Shown: positions 21,901-33,634 of the stretch, piece after piece
How the letters are laid out: each line of letters opens with the position of its first letter
Numbering within the stretch: position 1 is the first letter of the stretch
Source of the DNA: Topomyia yanbarensis
Taxonomy: Eukaryota > Arthropoda > Insecta > Diptera > Culicidae
Assembly: GCF_030247195.1 (NCBI RefSeq)
Contig: NC_080671.1
Span: forward strand, 95,925,870-95,989,869
Reading direction: 5' to 3'
DNA length: 64,000 nt
Program-made: the position numbers and the translations under genes
Notes under the pieces: model-generated
Databases searched by the model: none
Told to the model about the DNA's origin: nothing
The model's input: the letters and a program-made list of their open reading frames with translations, nothing else

Positions 21901-23155
21901 CTACTAACGTGCCCCTTTTCTCCGCTTTTTTTACATTTTCTACAGTGCAGACCTGTCCGGGCCCTTGCAGTTCCTCGCCTGATGTCCGAGATACAAACAC
22001 CTGAAGCATCGCTGCATCTGTTTGGTAACTCGCGGAGCGACTCTCAACGAGCACACCAATCATCTTTTATCTTGCCAGTCTTCGCCAGTTTGTTGGCAAC
22101 GACCACTGGTAGTCGAATCGCCGTCGTTTGCGTGCCTCCATACGAGTTCCAAATCCGGATAGTCGCCGGTACATCTAGTTTGCGCTACGCGATCAGTTCA
22201 CCCTTCAGTTCTTCAACGGTAGTTATCTCGTCTAGACCCTTGCATTCGTCTACGGTTTCCTGCGACAGAGCTCTCATGTTCGCCTCGCTGCCCACGGATT
22301 TAGCAACGAGTTCGCGGTAGGTCTAGCTCTTAACGGAAGGATCCTTTTTCAGCTCGCAGATCATATCGCCTGTCTGAGTACGTCTCGTTTTAACGACGTT
22401 CTCTCCCAGCTCCTTCAACACTGGATCCTCTCTCACTTTCTTGAGAAGAGCGGCGTAAGACGTCTTATCGTTCGCTTCGATGATCAGTGCATCGTCCTTG
22501 TACCTCTCCCGAGAAGGCTTCCATTTCTCTTTCTTCCCTTGTTCCTTCTTGTTTTCTTCTTTTTGTTTCCGTTCCTTCCGCTTCGCCTGCTGGCTTCCTA
22601 CGATGCGCCAACCACGGTTTTTTTTCAAACGCTCATCTGGTCACTGGAGCCATCCAGCTTGCTCTTCTGCTTTTTCCGCCCTCTTGCTCCCCCGGCGTGT
22701 CCCTCACTCTTTTCACCAAGCAAGTATTGTGGTGCTTTTTCGGTGTCATCTCAGTTTCTGACGTCGCAGAGGTTTTTCAGCTGAATCAGCTCTCATCAAG
22801 AGCGCTTTCTACTCGCGTTCAGCTGCTGTTATGGTCGATTTGAAACTCGTCACTAGCTGCTTCACCTTGTTGTGCATATCATGCTTGTCCTTTACGAACT
22901 CATAGAGCTCGTATACCTTTTTCTTTACCGCCGTCAAGTACGACCTCTCAAATCCTCCTCATTTGTTTTATGGGATGTCTCCATTTTGTTGGGTCTCAAC
23001 ACCGGTCCGATATTTCCACTCCTTGTACGTAGTCGCCTCTTATGATCCCATGAATTTCTATTCAGCAGGGAGGTCATGCTAGAGGTGGCACTATCCATTC
23101 CTTCATGGGGAGTAGTGTTCAGAGCCGGATCGGCGTTAAATCGGGAATGCTCCAA
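21872..23155 (-). pseudogene. R1-type ORF1 remnant with zinc knuckles
   Basis: The 22323-22628 frame has TSYAALLKKVREDPVLKELG and TRRTQTGDMICELKKDPSVK, the conserved core of R1-type gag proteins, preceded by a Lys/Glu-rich segment. Downstream at about 22010-21965 the minus strand encodes a CCHC knuckle, CFRCLYLGHQARNC. A second, GHVSRDC, and a third, CMICKPEDGNDH, lie in shifted frames. A stop follows DPSVKS. Gag of this type binds RNA in the RNP. Confidence 0.75.
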
Positions 23156-23523
23156 CTGAACCTAGTACCACCAACTAAATATTGACGAGTTTTGAACGTG
23201 CCCGAAAACCTGCCAGGGTTTTGTCGGCACGAAGGCAGCCGTGCTGTTAGACCACTCGCTATTTCAAGTAGGTGTCATCCTTCTTTACTCTGGGAGTAGA
23301 ACAGCACGCCTGGCGGCCCAAAGTCGTCGTCCAATTCGTGTTCCTTGTCCTGTCCGTTGACGTTCACCATGACCAGTATGTCATGGTATGGGATTGACCC
23401 CCTCATTACACACCACCCTTTCCTACCCTTCTACCCCCCCCCATCCCCCGTCAAGCCTTCCCACCCATCCAGACCTCCGCCCATCAAGAACCCCAACAGG
23501 TCCCCCGCAAACGACCACTAGAT

Positions 23524-25065
23524 CATCGCAAAAAAAAATTTTTGATTTCTCAAAGGCCACCCTCTCATATTGTGACAAATGTCAAAGTAAGCTCAGATGC
23601 ATAATTTCACATCATTTGAACAATTCTAGACCCCTCGCCTACTTCGCTTCAAATTTTTAAAACTGGTACTATGGGAAAATATGGAGTAAAAATATATTCA
23701 GTGCTAACTTTTAAAGTAGCACTCAGAAAATTACAATTCATACCGCTTTTTAAAGAAAATGTGTAGTATTTGAATGTAGATATTTCGGTTTCTCTAAAAG
23801 TACAGAAAGTGGAGTACTTGGTCATTTTTGTCCCCAAAATCTCCTACATTTAAAAAAAAAATTCTGGTCAGTCATGAAAATCATACATATTTAAAGTTTT
23901 CCCAAAATGAAAAAATCTCAGAAATCTAACGGAACATTTTGACCTTTGTCCGAATACGGGAAGTTGGGGTTATGGGGCCTTTTGTCATTCGTATAAAATT
24001 TTATCATTTTCTCATGCATATATCTCTATAATTCTTCACTCAATTTCAATAAACTGCACCTTGTTGAAAGTGGAAAATCCCTAGAAACAAAATTAAAATA
24101 GATTCGTTACCTGTAAAAATCAGAGACATCAAAGTTTTTGACAGTAACGCTTCCAATTACATTTTTTTATTAAATGTTCTAATACCTCAACTTCCCCTGT
24201 TTTTCCAGTAAGGAAACTTTTTTCATATGATCTCTAAGCGTACTTTACCCAAAAAGTAACAAATTAAATAGGAATTTATTGCTAAATGGAGTTTATATAT
24301 ACGATTTAACCCATTCAAGCCCATATTGTTTGTGGACAACAACGTTTTTAAACAGCTATAACTTTTGTTTGAGGCGAGATTTATTTATAAAAAGAAGAAA
24401 AACTAATAAATGTGACTATAACCTTTCATTTGAGTATTTACAGTTGCAGGGATCAGTTCTAGAACTGAAGTTATTGCAATTAGTCTGATTGAATTCCGAT
24501 GTAGCAGCCAGGGACAGTTTATGTTGATGACGGAAAATGAATTTTTCATATATCTTCGTTATGTTGCAATATTTTTGAAAACTGATAAAACTTTTCAATT
24601 TAGACTGGCTTTGGCAACGTTTTCCACACAATTGGACTATTGTAAATATTCTAGGAGAATTGCCTTGAGCATTAGATGGTATAAATTGAGCAGCTACTAG
24701 CACTGCGAGGGAAGCACCTATCTTTATGAAAAAAGGCTTGTCATGTTTCTTGATCCCACCGTTTTTAAGGAAAAATAGTTTTGAAACCCTACATGCACTA
24801 CAATAAAGTTGGGCATGAAAGGGTTAATGATAAAAATGTGAATTACAAAAGGTTCTATAACCCCAACTTCGCGTATTCGGACAAAGGTCAAAGAGGTTCT
24901 GTTCGATTTCTCAGATTTTTTCACATCACAAAAACTGCAAATTGTGTATGATTTGCATCATAGAGCTGAAAAATTATAAAAAAATAGGGGATTTTGGTGA
25001 CAAAATGACCAAGTACCCACCATTCCCGTATTTTTCGAGAAACAGAAATATCTCCATTCTATTGT
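23524..25065. mobile_element. Palindromic hAT-like element, copy 2, truncated
   Basis: Left end CATCGCAAAAAAAAATTTTT followed by the same arm sequence as copy 1 (CTCAAAGG, GACAAATGTC, AACTTCCCCTG, GGAAGTTGGGGTTAT). An inverted right arm runs from about 24830 to 25060, where it stops at CCGTATTTTTCGAGAAACAG without reaching the terminal repeat. The centre is interrupted by a TTAA-flanked element. More divergent than copy 1, so probably older. Confidence 0.8.
24310..24823. mobile_element. piggyBac-type MITE, 514 bp, TTAA duplication
   Basis: Inverted ends CCCATTCAAGCCCA and TGGGCATGAAAGGG, flanked by TTAA at 24306-24309 and 24824-24827. A CCC terminus with TTAA target duplication is the hallmark of the piggyBac superfamily. 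There is no transposase. It sits in the centre of the older palindromic element, so it arrived later. Confidence 0.8.
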
Positions 25066-25199
25066 CTGTATGTGCTAATCGTACTGAATATGTAATATAT
25101 ATTTCCACCATTATGTTGAACATAACCAGCCATGGAATCGTAGTTTGGACAAATTAGAAAGGCACAATTGCACCACTACACAGTGTTTCCAAATCGGCA

Positions 25200-26290
25200 A
25201 AAACGTGATCAAAATTGTTTTTACCACGAAAAAACGATTTTCGAGGTATAGTGTTTTCAGCAAAGTTTGTCTATAAAATATTTCCCATTTTATTAAAGTA
25301 TTAGTTTGGTGATTAATCCCCCTAAAGCTGAACAGTAACTTTTCGTTTGGTCATTTATGAAAATAATAAAAAACTGTATTCAGCAAAGTTGTAGGAAATT
25401 TAATAAGAAACAACTTTGCTGAAGAAACTATGTATCTATCTTTTGGTTTTAATAGACCTATGTGGAGTTTTCTAAAAATCCTATTTCCAAAATAACTTTT
25501 CTGGGTGATTTTTTAGATTTTCAAAATGTTCTAAGATTTTGTCCGGGTTAAGGTTTTTTGTTACACAAGTTTATTTATATCTCTTGTATCTGTGGAGTTA
25601 TCGAAAATTTTAGTTTCAAAAAAGCAACATTTCGGTATGAAATAGCATTTCAATTTGCAAATTTTCACAGACAAAGCCATATTCATTCGAATCTATAAAG
25701 TAAATTCCATCGAATCCAGGGATAATCGTTTGTCGCATGCTGTCTCTTGCATGAAAAAACATATATTCAAAGAACGACTATAAAACTCTTTTATAAGGCC
25801 ATTCCAAGATTACATCACACATTGAAGGGTAGAAAGAGGAAGTATGAAGCATGGTGTTACGTGGGAGAGAGGCAGGAGGGGGGGGGGATAGGTAACTTGT
25901 ATGACAAAAATTGTGTATTTTCTTATGCCGGATAAAATCTTAGAACAATTTGAAAATCTAAAAAATCACCCAGAAAAGTTATTTTGAAAAAAGTGATTTT
26001 CAGGAGTGTACCATAGAAAACTCCACAAATATCTATTAAAACCAAAAGAAAGATACATAGTCTCTTCAGCATTATTAAATTTCCTACAACTTTGCTGAAT
26101 ACATTTTTTTTATTATTTTCATAAATGACCAAACAAAAATTTACTTCTCAGCTTTAGGGGGATTAATCACCAAACTAATACTTTCATAAAATGGGGAATA
26201 TTTTATATACAAACTTTGCTGAAGACACTACATCTCGAAAATCGTTTTTTCGTACTCAAAGTTTAAGCAAAAACTATCCCATTGGCAACA
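25200..26290. repeat. 1.1-kb palindromic repeat
   Basis: Two arms of about 360 bp in inverted orientation (25200-25565 and 25915-26290). They share ACGAAAAAACGATTTTCGAG, TTCAGCAAAGTT, GGTGATTAATCCCCCTAAAG, TTTCCTACAACTTTGCTGAA and AATCACCCAGAAAAGTTATT or its complement. The 350-bp loop includes a G-run near 25880. No clear terminal repeat or target duplication was found, so the superfamily is unknown. Confidence 0.75.
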
Positions 26291-27256
26291 TTGGCCCCAA
26301 GTTGCACGATAATACAGCTTTGCCAACCGATCGTGCTAAAATCCAATTTCTTCCGCAAAAAGTATGACAATAATACATCACAATGGGGTAGAATAGTCTA
26401 AAAAATTTGAAAATTTCAGAATTTTGAATAAAAAATTGGTTGTGATAAAATATAATTTTTAAAGCATTAATTTTTTGAAAAAATGTATAATGGTTCGCGA
26501 GTTTTAAGACACCTCAAAAAGTTATTGCCATAAGGTAACTGCCCGATTTATTCCACTTGCTCTCAAAGTAGTAATTTCATTTAATATAAGTCCATCCCAC
26601 ATATGCGCAAACAAATTTTCTTCAAAATCGAAGCACATCAATACGACCTCTCGAAAAATGGAGTGCCACCATTTGAAAAACTGATTCTAAAAAGTATGTC
26701 TAATTAATGGCTATTAATGGTGAACATTTGAGTGCTGAATTGATTAGCGTAATAGAATTTCGTATGCAAGGACTCGTTCTCAAGTAATGCACGGTATTAG
26801 TAAAGCGTAGTAAAATAAATATAACAGTTTTTCACGGTCAAGATTACATCATTTCGAAACCGTCAACTGTGGAGGTTTGGTATCTTCGAAGAATTTTACA
26901 ACGTAAAATAGGAATACTTCTGATAAAATAATTCCATAATTGCCTACAAGTTAGCATGAATAATTTAGTCGTCAACAAAAGTTTGTTCAAGACCAATTGT
27001 CTTCAGCAAAGTTTTTGAAAATGATATTACAGACAACGTTGAAAGCTCCATGTATTCAGGGTCTCGAAATATATTAGGCTATAAGTAAAAACAATCCTTT
27101 AAAACTAGTACCGTACACGATATATCTTTTCCGCTGTTTTTAAAGAATAGAATTCACATTTTATCCAAGGTTCAGTCTCTAAAACATTCATTAAAAATCA
27201 CAATGAAGTTAATTGGATTTATGAAAATTTCGTGAGCATCGTTTTATATCTCGATA
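26291..27256. other. AT-rich non-coding stretch, nothing recognised
   Basis: No frame, RNA gene or repeat with clear ends. A single CTTCAGCAAAGTTTTTGAAA at about 27000 echoes the motif in the preceding palindrome. Confidence 0.5.
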
Positions 27257-27258
27257 TA

Positions 27259-27577
27259 GGGTGATGAGCCTATTTGCGCCATGTTTCTATTATCACCCTA
27301 CCCATTTGAAGCCGTTGGTTAGAGCAGTGTCTGCCATCTTTGTTCGACGCATTGAGTCCAATGGTAGCGCAACAATAGGGGCACTCGATTCGAGTTTTCA
27401 TTGTGCTCAAACACGAGAATTTTACTGTTTTCAACGCATTTGTGTTTTTATATTGGTTCTTAACAACGAAGCAAAGCGGTTGATGTCAATTTTTACGCAT
27501 TCCATTGATTGTAAGGCAAGAAATTACCGAATTAGTGAGGCACCTTGCGTAGTATGGTGAAAATAGGCTCATCACCC
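27259..27577. mobile_element. TA-flanked MITE, copy 1, 319 bp
   Basis: Inverted ends GGGTGATGAGCCTATTT, flanked by TA at 27257-27258 and 27578-27579, as in Tc1/mariner-type MITEs. An inverted copy of exactly the same length lies at 44419-44737 with only about a dozen or so differences. The open frame across it (99 codons) is conserved in both, but nearly all of the codon differences change the amino acid, so protein function is unlikely. Confidence 0.9.
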
Positions 27578-27579
27578 TA

Positions 27580-28853
27580 CTGTATACATGAGGCTTCCAC
27601 ATCTTCAACACTGTTATTTTAAATGGCATTCTCAAAAACTTTCGGTCTATCCATTCTAAGTTGTCAAAATTCCAAGCACAAAGAACATACGACCATCAGG
27701 AGCGTAAAATTGTGTAAAAAATTAAAGGCCTATGCAAAGGCAATTCCAATATCGCCACTTTGACTGAATTGATAGCTGATCACATAGATTTCAAAATGGC
27801 CGACATCATTACACCTCTAGTTGGGTTGGGCAGTTGTGGCGGTGCTGGTTTTTTAATCTACATTCGTTCAAATTTTTACACAAGTTTTATTATCATGTCT
27901 GAAAGTAGGCATCAAACTGACAATTAGCACTTCAGGTCTTCACCAACTAAATCCAACACTCAGCAAACGATAGACTGTCGACCGGCTTTACGGTCGTATC
28001 ATCCATCAACAATAAAGAACAGCCAACAAATTAATTTGGACACTTGGCTACCGGTATCTGCAAAGTTAGTCAACATGTTTAGAAACATCCAGACACTACC
28101 AGGACACATTTGTGCTAAACTGTTCCATCTTCATCCGTCATTAGGTTAGCCAACATTAATCAAGCCGTTGAGTAGCATTTATACATGTCACTGTCAGGCG
28201 ACTACGGCTTACCAAATGACACAAAAATTAGCAAACTTTTACTGCTTCCACTGCCGGCGCATGAAATAATTTATGTCGGGCAAGAAGAAAGAATATCGTA
28301 AGATTCTAGAAGATCTGTCCCACAGAACGAGTAGCAATGCACACAGCACCCACCGATGCTCGATAAGGATAAAATGTGATAACTGGAATGCTCCAAGCGA
28401 GCATTGTATAATTCCGGATGGCAGAGGAACGATTGTGAGATTAGCATATCAATGCTAATGTGGGTCCGTTTCGGTAAATATTCCGGTGGGCGAAGCCAGT
28501 GTTAGTTCGAATTGATGCCGGGTGTTTTTGTGATTTAAATAAGCCGATTAGTTTTTAGAACGAGGAAAGTTTTCTTGAGTGGGCTTGCGATTTTTTTCTT
28601 TTTTCAAATAGAAAGGTTGTGTCTGCGGATAATTGACATTCTTAAATTATAGTGCTTTTATGAAGTTGTATTTTCACCTTAAAAGAAAGTTTATAAATGC
28701 CCAATTCGAGGTCCGAAGTTGAGTTATTTTGGGGGAATAAAATGCAAAGCATCTACTGAATAGATCTTAAAATATAATTTTAAGCCACATTGAAATTCAA
28801 ATTTTGAAGGCCAGAAATTAACATTGGCTACCTAGAAACCATATTTCATACTC
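27580..28853. other. Single-copy stretch, no gene recognised
   Basis: No recognisable coding frame (the longest is 61 codons at 28273-28458). Composition is slightly GC-richer from 27.8 to 28.5 kb. Confidence 0.45.
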
Positions 28854-28981
28854 AGTTGCGTTTCGGCTTCGCCTCATCAGAAACCGACACTAACTTATTG
28901 TCGGAATAGATTAGCCGGCGCTAATCTATTCCGACAATAAGTTAGTGGCGGTTTCTGATGAGGCGAAGCCGAAACGCAACT
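28854..28981. repeat. 128-bp palindrome with hammerhead-like core
   Basis: Two 62-bp arms around a CGGC loop. The right arm on the plus strand reads CTGATGA (28955-28961), then GGCGAAGCC, a perfect 3-bp stem with a GAA loop, then GAAA (28971-28974). This is the conserved core of a hammerhead ribozyme, preceded by a TAAGTTAGTG-type stem-loop. The left arm holds the same core on the minus strand. A decayed relative lies at about 5111-5160 (minus). A stem III and cleavage site could not be placed with confidence, so activity is doubtful. Confidence 0.6.
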
Positions 28982-31790
28982 TAGAATGAAATAAGGATTT
29001 GTACCCTCCTGTACAAATACTGGTTTTACCAACAAATTTTCATCCTAGTGAGAAATTTTGGTTTTTACCAAATTTTCCTCCTTAGGGTGAAATATAGCAT
29101 AGTACCTAGAAACGTCATTAATTAAATTAATGCTAAAACTACTGTCAAGTAAGACTTTTCATAAAAGTATTGGGGTTTTAATATTTTTTTATATTATTCA
29201 GTACACATACCGCTATGTTTCTTTCGGATCAAAAATTAAAAATCACGCACCTTTTTAAAAATTTCACTAGATCACTAGATGCAACAGTGTTCGACCGTGA
29301 CCCAAACGTACGGCCGAGCATCCTTTGAATTTTGGTGCCTGATAAATGAGATATTTTTTCTAACAGTATCGTGCCTACGCGCCATCTCGCGTAGTTGAAA
29401 GCGACGGTGTGGTCTATGTCGAATATTTGAAATGCGAACGACTGTTGGAATGGAATGTTTTGGTTTTATAGGAAAATCCTATCAATAGTAATAAATATAT
29501 GTATGAACCATATAAGAATGGAGCAATTTTAACTATTACTTTGTGTTTTGATTTGAAAATCAAAAAATAATTTTAAACAGTTAGTTGATTAACAAAATCT
29601 GATAATGGCAAGAAATTAAACTGATTGCAATACCACATATTTAATTTATTATTTTTGTTCATCAAACTACTTGATTTGTGTTCACACTGAACTGTAAGCT
29701 TACTGAGCGTACCCAAAATTAAAAATAGATTCCCTCTGGAACTCTGAGCGATTACTATGAGCTATGAAGCAGAACTTTTGAATAAGCATCACATTGCTGT
29801 GTTTTGACAAGCGGTAATCCATTTATGACAGCCAACATTCTGATCCCTAAACTTCTCTCACGTGACTGCTTGAATGACAAAGTTGAAATGCAATACCATT
29901 TCCGACTCAATGAAACAATTCAACATTCCATCCGATGGAAGCTAGATATTACCTGTACGACATCTATCCACTCTTTCATTACTGTCACGTGCTGCATTGG
30001 AATTACGAACGCGTCAATGCAAAGGTCATTTCCCGTGAGTCCATCCAGCCGTTTCATTTGGTAAACGTAGGGTAGAAGGTCTTATATTGATCTCGCAAGT
30101 TAGGATATCATACAACTTTTTGTTGATTACTTGATACTACGGTAATGTGAAATATTGGAAATGATCGTGTTGGAGTGAAACGAAAAATTCGAAACCTACA
30201 TTAATGTTTTGTCCTTCTTATAAGGCAAATACATTGAATAGAGATTGCTGACTCTACCCTAGCTAATGGTTTTTCAAATGGATTGGATGACTCTGTGGTT
30301 GGCGGAGATGAATAAAAGCTCTCCTACCTTCGCTAGTCGGAAAATCAAACGCAAAAAAAAAATTAAAAGACTTCCCGAACCCCAGCGGACCTGCTTCGAC
30401 GTCAGATAAGACAAAAGCAAACATTTGTTAGCCATCCTGACATGCCAGTTTGAATGATTCACATGTTCCTTTATGTGCTGCTCTGGTCCGGACTCGCGAT
30501 GACATCCATCCTTCTTCTCGACAAGGAGACCACCGCGGCACGACGATGGACGGTCGCCTGATGACCGGCATCAACACGTTTCCGTTCGCTTTCGTTGTCG
30601 CCCGTTTTTCAAGTGAAAGGATTGCACAGTCTAACTCTGCACTGACTGTGGAATCCCGGACGGGCGGACCAAGTCGCATCCAAGCATAGAATCAACCTGG
30701 ATGGCCTGGTTCGGTGCACTGGAATTTTAATGAATCGCCAACTCTCGAGTGTCGACACGCGTGGTTCATGAAACATGTGTACGTCCGTCGTCTAGGATGG
30801 CATGGAATCCCGTCGATCTGGATAACGTTCTCCTGTCCGGGCATTAATGGCCGGATGGTGAGGGGGGATATGGTAGGGTAAGGGAAAGAAAGGAGGAAAG
30901 GTGGAATGCTGTCGGTACAGGTCGGAATGATTCTATGCTATTCTGACGAGGTGATATGCGGTAATCTTGTGCGCTAATGGTGGCGGTTGACCTAGATCTT
31001 GACGATATTTTAATAGAGGTGATAAGGGCATTATGAGACCGTTAAAACTAGTTCATTTCCTCGACTTATGTTCGTAAAATAGTGTTTGGATCGTTGCTCA
31101 TCGCCATCGTTTACGGTAAAAATTAATTTAATTGAAATCCATGTTCTAAGTCACTATGAACGGTCAAGGAAAATATGTATGATGGGCGAATAGATCTGTT
31201 GACATCTTGCTATGCATGTGTATCTTCCAATTTTCATTAGGACACAAGGACTAAAATGGAACGATTCAAACTTTCATTTGAAAGCTTGTATTCAACCAGC
31301 TAGTAGTGGCACAGTGCGCCAAAAATTGAAAAAAAATGGTTCCCATCTATGAATTATGTTGGTATCATAATTATTACCTCTAATAGCGGCCTCGGTTCCA
31401 TACAAGTTACACCAGTACACTTCCCATTAAAGCATAACAGTCTCATAACCATTTGTGTTGAATTATATTATGAATTCTCTTTGATACGCAATGCACAAAC
31501 AAAATTTCCGCCCTTGTTAAGAAAATATCAAGAAACATAACTACATGAGGTTGTCCCATTCGTGTGGCTCTTTGAAAAAGTAAATCTTGAACAGCCTTTT
31601 ATCACGGCATGCTGTTTTCATTATGGGACATATGTGCACGTATGTGCAACAAAGTGATCCAGAATCAAAAATTACTATGAAGTTCGACTTTTTAGTAGAT
31701 CTAATGTAACGTTATGGAAAAATAATGAAGAATTCATCGGTCCATTCTTCATGGTTTATGTATATGTGAGCGTCTGTGAATGGTTTCTTG
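28982..31790. other. Long stretch without recognised genes
   Basis: Mostly apparently single-copy DNA. The block AAGTAAGACTTTTCATA to ACATACCGCTATGTTT (about 29145-29222) recurs at 32603-32686, marking a small dispersed repeat. The 30420-30960 part has a more balanced composition with short overlapping frames on both strands and no recognisable domain. Confidence 0.5.
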
Positions 31791-31799
31791 TTTTTTTTG

Positions 31800-32525
31800 G
31801 GGTCGATAATCGTACGGAAGAAAGAATTCGTCGGACATGTTGAAAACCGTATGAGAACAAGATTACGAAAACTGAAGAATGAAAGCAAAGGTATCAGTGG
31901 GAAAGCAAAGGGTAATTTGACGGACAAATTAATCGTCGAACTAGCAAAATTTAGAACATATGCGAAATGCAATATCGGCTTCCCTCGAACACTGCTCGTC
32001 ATCGAACGAAAATCTCCAACACTCAAAGTGTCCACCCGGCGAAGACAGTAGGTGCACTTTTGAAACTTCGAACATATCAGGAAATCTCATCACTCCTTAC
32101 ATCGTAGAATTATGGAAAGACTTCTACGGAAGTCTATCATCTAATGATTTATTAGAAAGATACTTATGAGCTCACACCCAAAACAACAATGAGTCTCTGA
32201 ATAGTGGAATCTGGGCCTTAGCGCAAAAACAAATGCTGGCAGGCAGGTGGTCAATGTTGCGACTTATTCGGTAGTCAGCATCTTCAACCATAAGGATTTT
32301 CATCGATATTACAAGTTATGGAGGTGATGGGAATTTTCTTAGGAAAGGAAGCTGAAAGATGTGATACTCGACTCGACGGTGAACGTATAACTCGTTCTGA
32401 ACGTAAAGTGGGTGTCGCGACAAAATAGGCCTACATTCAACAGAAGGAGCAAAATAGGGACAACCAAGAACATTTTCGTTATGAAGAAGGTGAGCTCTAC
32501 AGCCCAGATATAGTAGTTTAAGTAG
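31800..32525 (+). pseudogene. Mutator-like transposase remnant
   Basis: The plus-strand frame carries GHVENRMRTRLRKLKNESKG and GNLTDKLIVELAKF. A second frame carries HSKCPPGEDSRCTF, then SSNDLLERYL, a TGA, and AHTQNNNESLNSGIWALAQK. A third has FNHKDFHRYYKLW. This order (GHVxxRMxTRLR, a Cys-containing CPxGExSWC-like block, then TQNxNESxNS) is what I recognise from arthropod Mutator-like transposases. It is broken by at least two frameshifts and a stop. The N-terminal half with the first catalytic residue is not visible, nor are terminal repeats. Confidence 0.6.
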
Positions 32526-32529
32526 TAAA

Positions 32530-33630
32530 GTAGCACAATTGAGTTGTATACCGTACCTTATCTTTAAACGCGTTTTCCCGAAAGTAGTGTTTTTAAGTGG
32601 TCAAGTAAGACTTTTCATAGAAGTTTGAAATAGTCCGATTTCAATACTTTTTTCTCTAATTGTTCAGAAAACATACCGCTATGTTTTCCCGAGAGGAATT
32701 TTCAAAATGTTAATTTGTTCCATTTTTATAGCCACTAGTAGACCAAAAAAATAATGCAGATATTGAAAATTTTCACAAACCGTTGTATAGTTTTTACAAA
32801 TTATAAAACAAAAGAAATCCCTCTCGTCAAACATAGCCAACGTGACTATGATTATAAAAAATATGAGTTTTCTGATTACAGATTGCCACAACTTTACTTA
32901 AGCGGGACCCATGCAGTTTCAACATCAATGGCATCAATGAAGTTTCAAGGTCGCGAGAGATTTTTTTTTCGTCCTCAAAAGTAAAATTGAAAAGTTAAAA
33001 CATGTATCTTCGAAATAAAAAAAAAGTTTCTAAATCCATTGAGTAGATGTTTTACAATTTATTCCCAAAAAGGTGTTCAATTTCAGGCCTCGCGAGTAGA
33101 AGACCCCCGTAAATTGGGCCGTTTTCAAATGAGATTGTACGCAGTTTTTAAAAGTCATGTTTTCAGATAAACGCGCTTAAAATTTTGAGAACACCGGCTT
33201 ATCGTACGAATTTTAGTTTCAGGATACAGGGGAAGGAATAGAAAATAAACATTTTCTATTCAATTGCTGCATTAACTGGCTGGATATTTTGAAAGATTTC
33301 ATACTGCAGTGAATGCATCAATTTTATTCATCTTCTCTCTTATCTTAAGGTAAGGTTCATGCGATCAAGCACGTAGCCAGATTTATAAGTCTCTAGACCT
33401 CCGGCCACCAGAAGACTCGCGCTATTCACACACCATGTGCAGACGCCCACGTGCCAGTACTGTAACTAGACGGCTCACTACGGTAATCCATGCGCAACAA
33501 TAACTAAAGAAACTTCATCTACTTCAACTAACATCATCAGACAGATTTCGACATGTGCTGATACACCACAGACAGCCGGCCCAAAAATAAATGACACACA
33601 ATATTTCACAGTATCCCCAAGCCAATAGTT
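32530..33630. other. AT-rich non-coding stretch
   Basis: Apart from the dispersed block at 32603-32686 nothing is recognised; short frames have no domain signature. Confidence 0.45.
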
Positions 33631-33634
33631 AACA

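Larger units (their letters stand above)
20079..23260 (-). mobile_element. Decayed R1-clade non-LTR retrotransposon
   Basis: Minus-strand remnants occur in the right order for an R1-type LINE: ORF1 with a zinc-knuckle region, endonuclease, RT and a C-terminal tail. They are split by many frameshifts and stops, and the RT core between motif A and the thumb is missing. The conserved C-terminal phrase VASAYKTISSEAVCVIAGMI and the RT phrase KKAPGPDGIPNVTLK fit the R1 clade. The insertion is old compared with LINE A. Its 5' limit is unclear; a C-rich stretch at 23400-23520 could be leader or flank. Confidence 0.8.

Noticed and set aside
22480..22843. Three overlapping plus frames of 81-118 codons
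   Set aside because: Antisense of the Lys/Glu-rich R1 ORF1 remnant, which yields Ser/Phe-rich stop-free frames.
27261..27560. 99-codon frame conserved in both MITE copies
   Set aside because: Most differences between the copies are amino-acid changing, and the frame spans nearly the whole TIR element.
28913..28990. Calling the 28.9-kb module a functional hammerhead ribozyme
   Set aside because: A matching stem III and NUH cleavage site adjoining stem I could not be placed; reported only as core-like.
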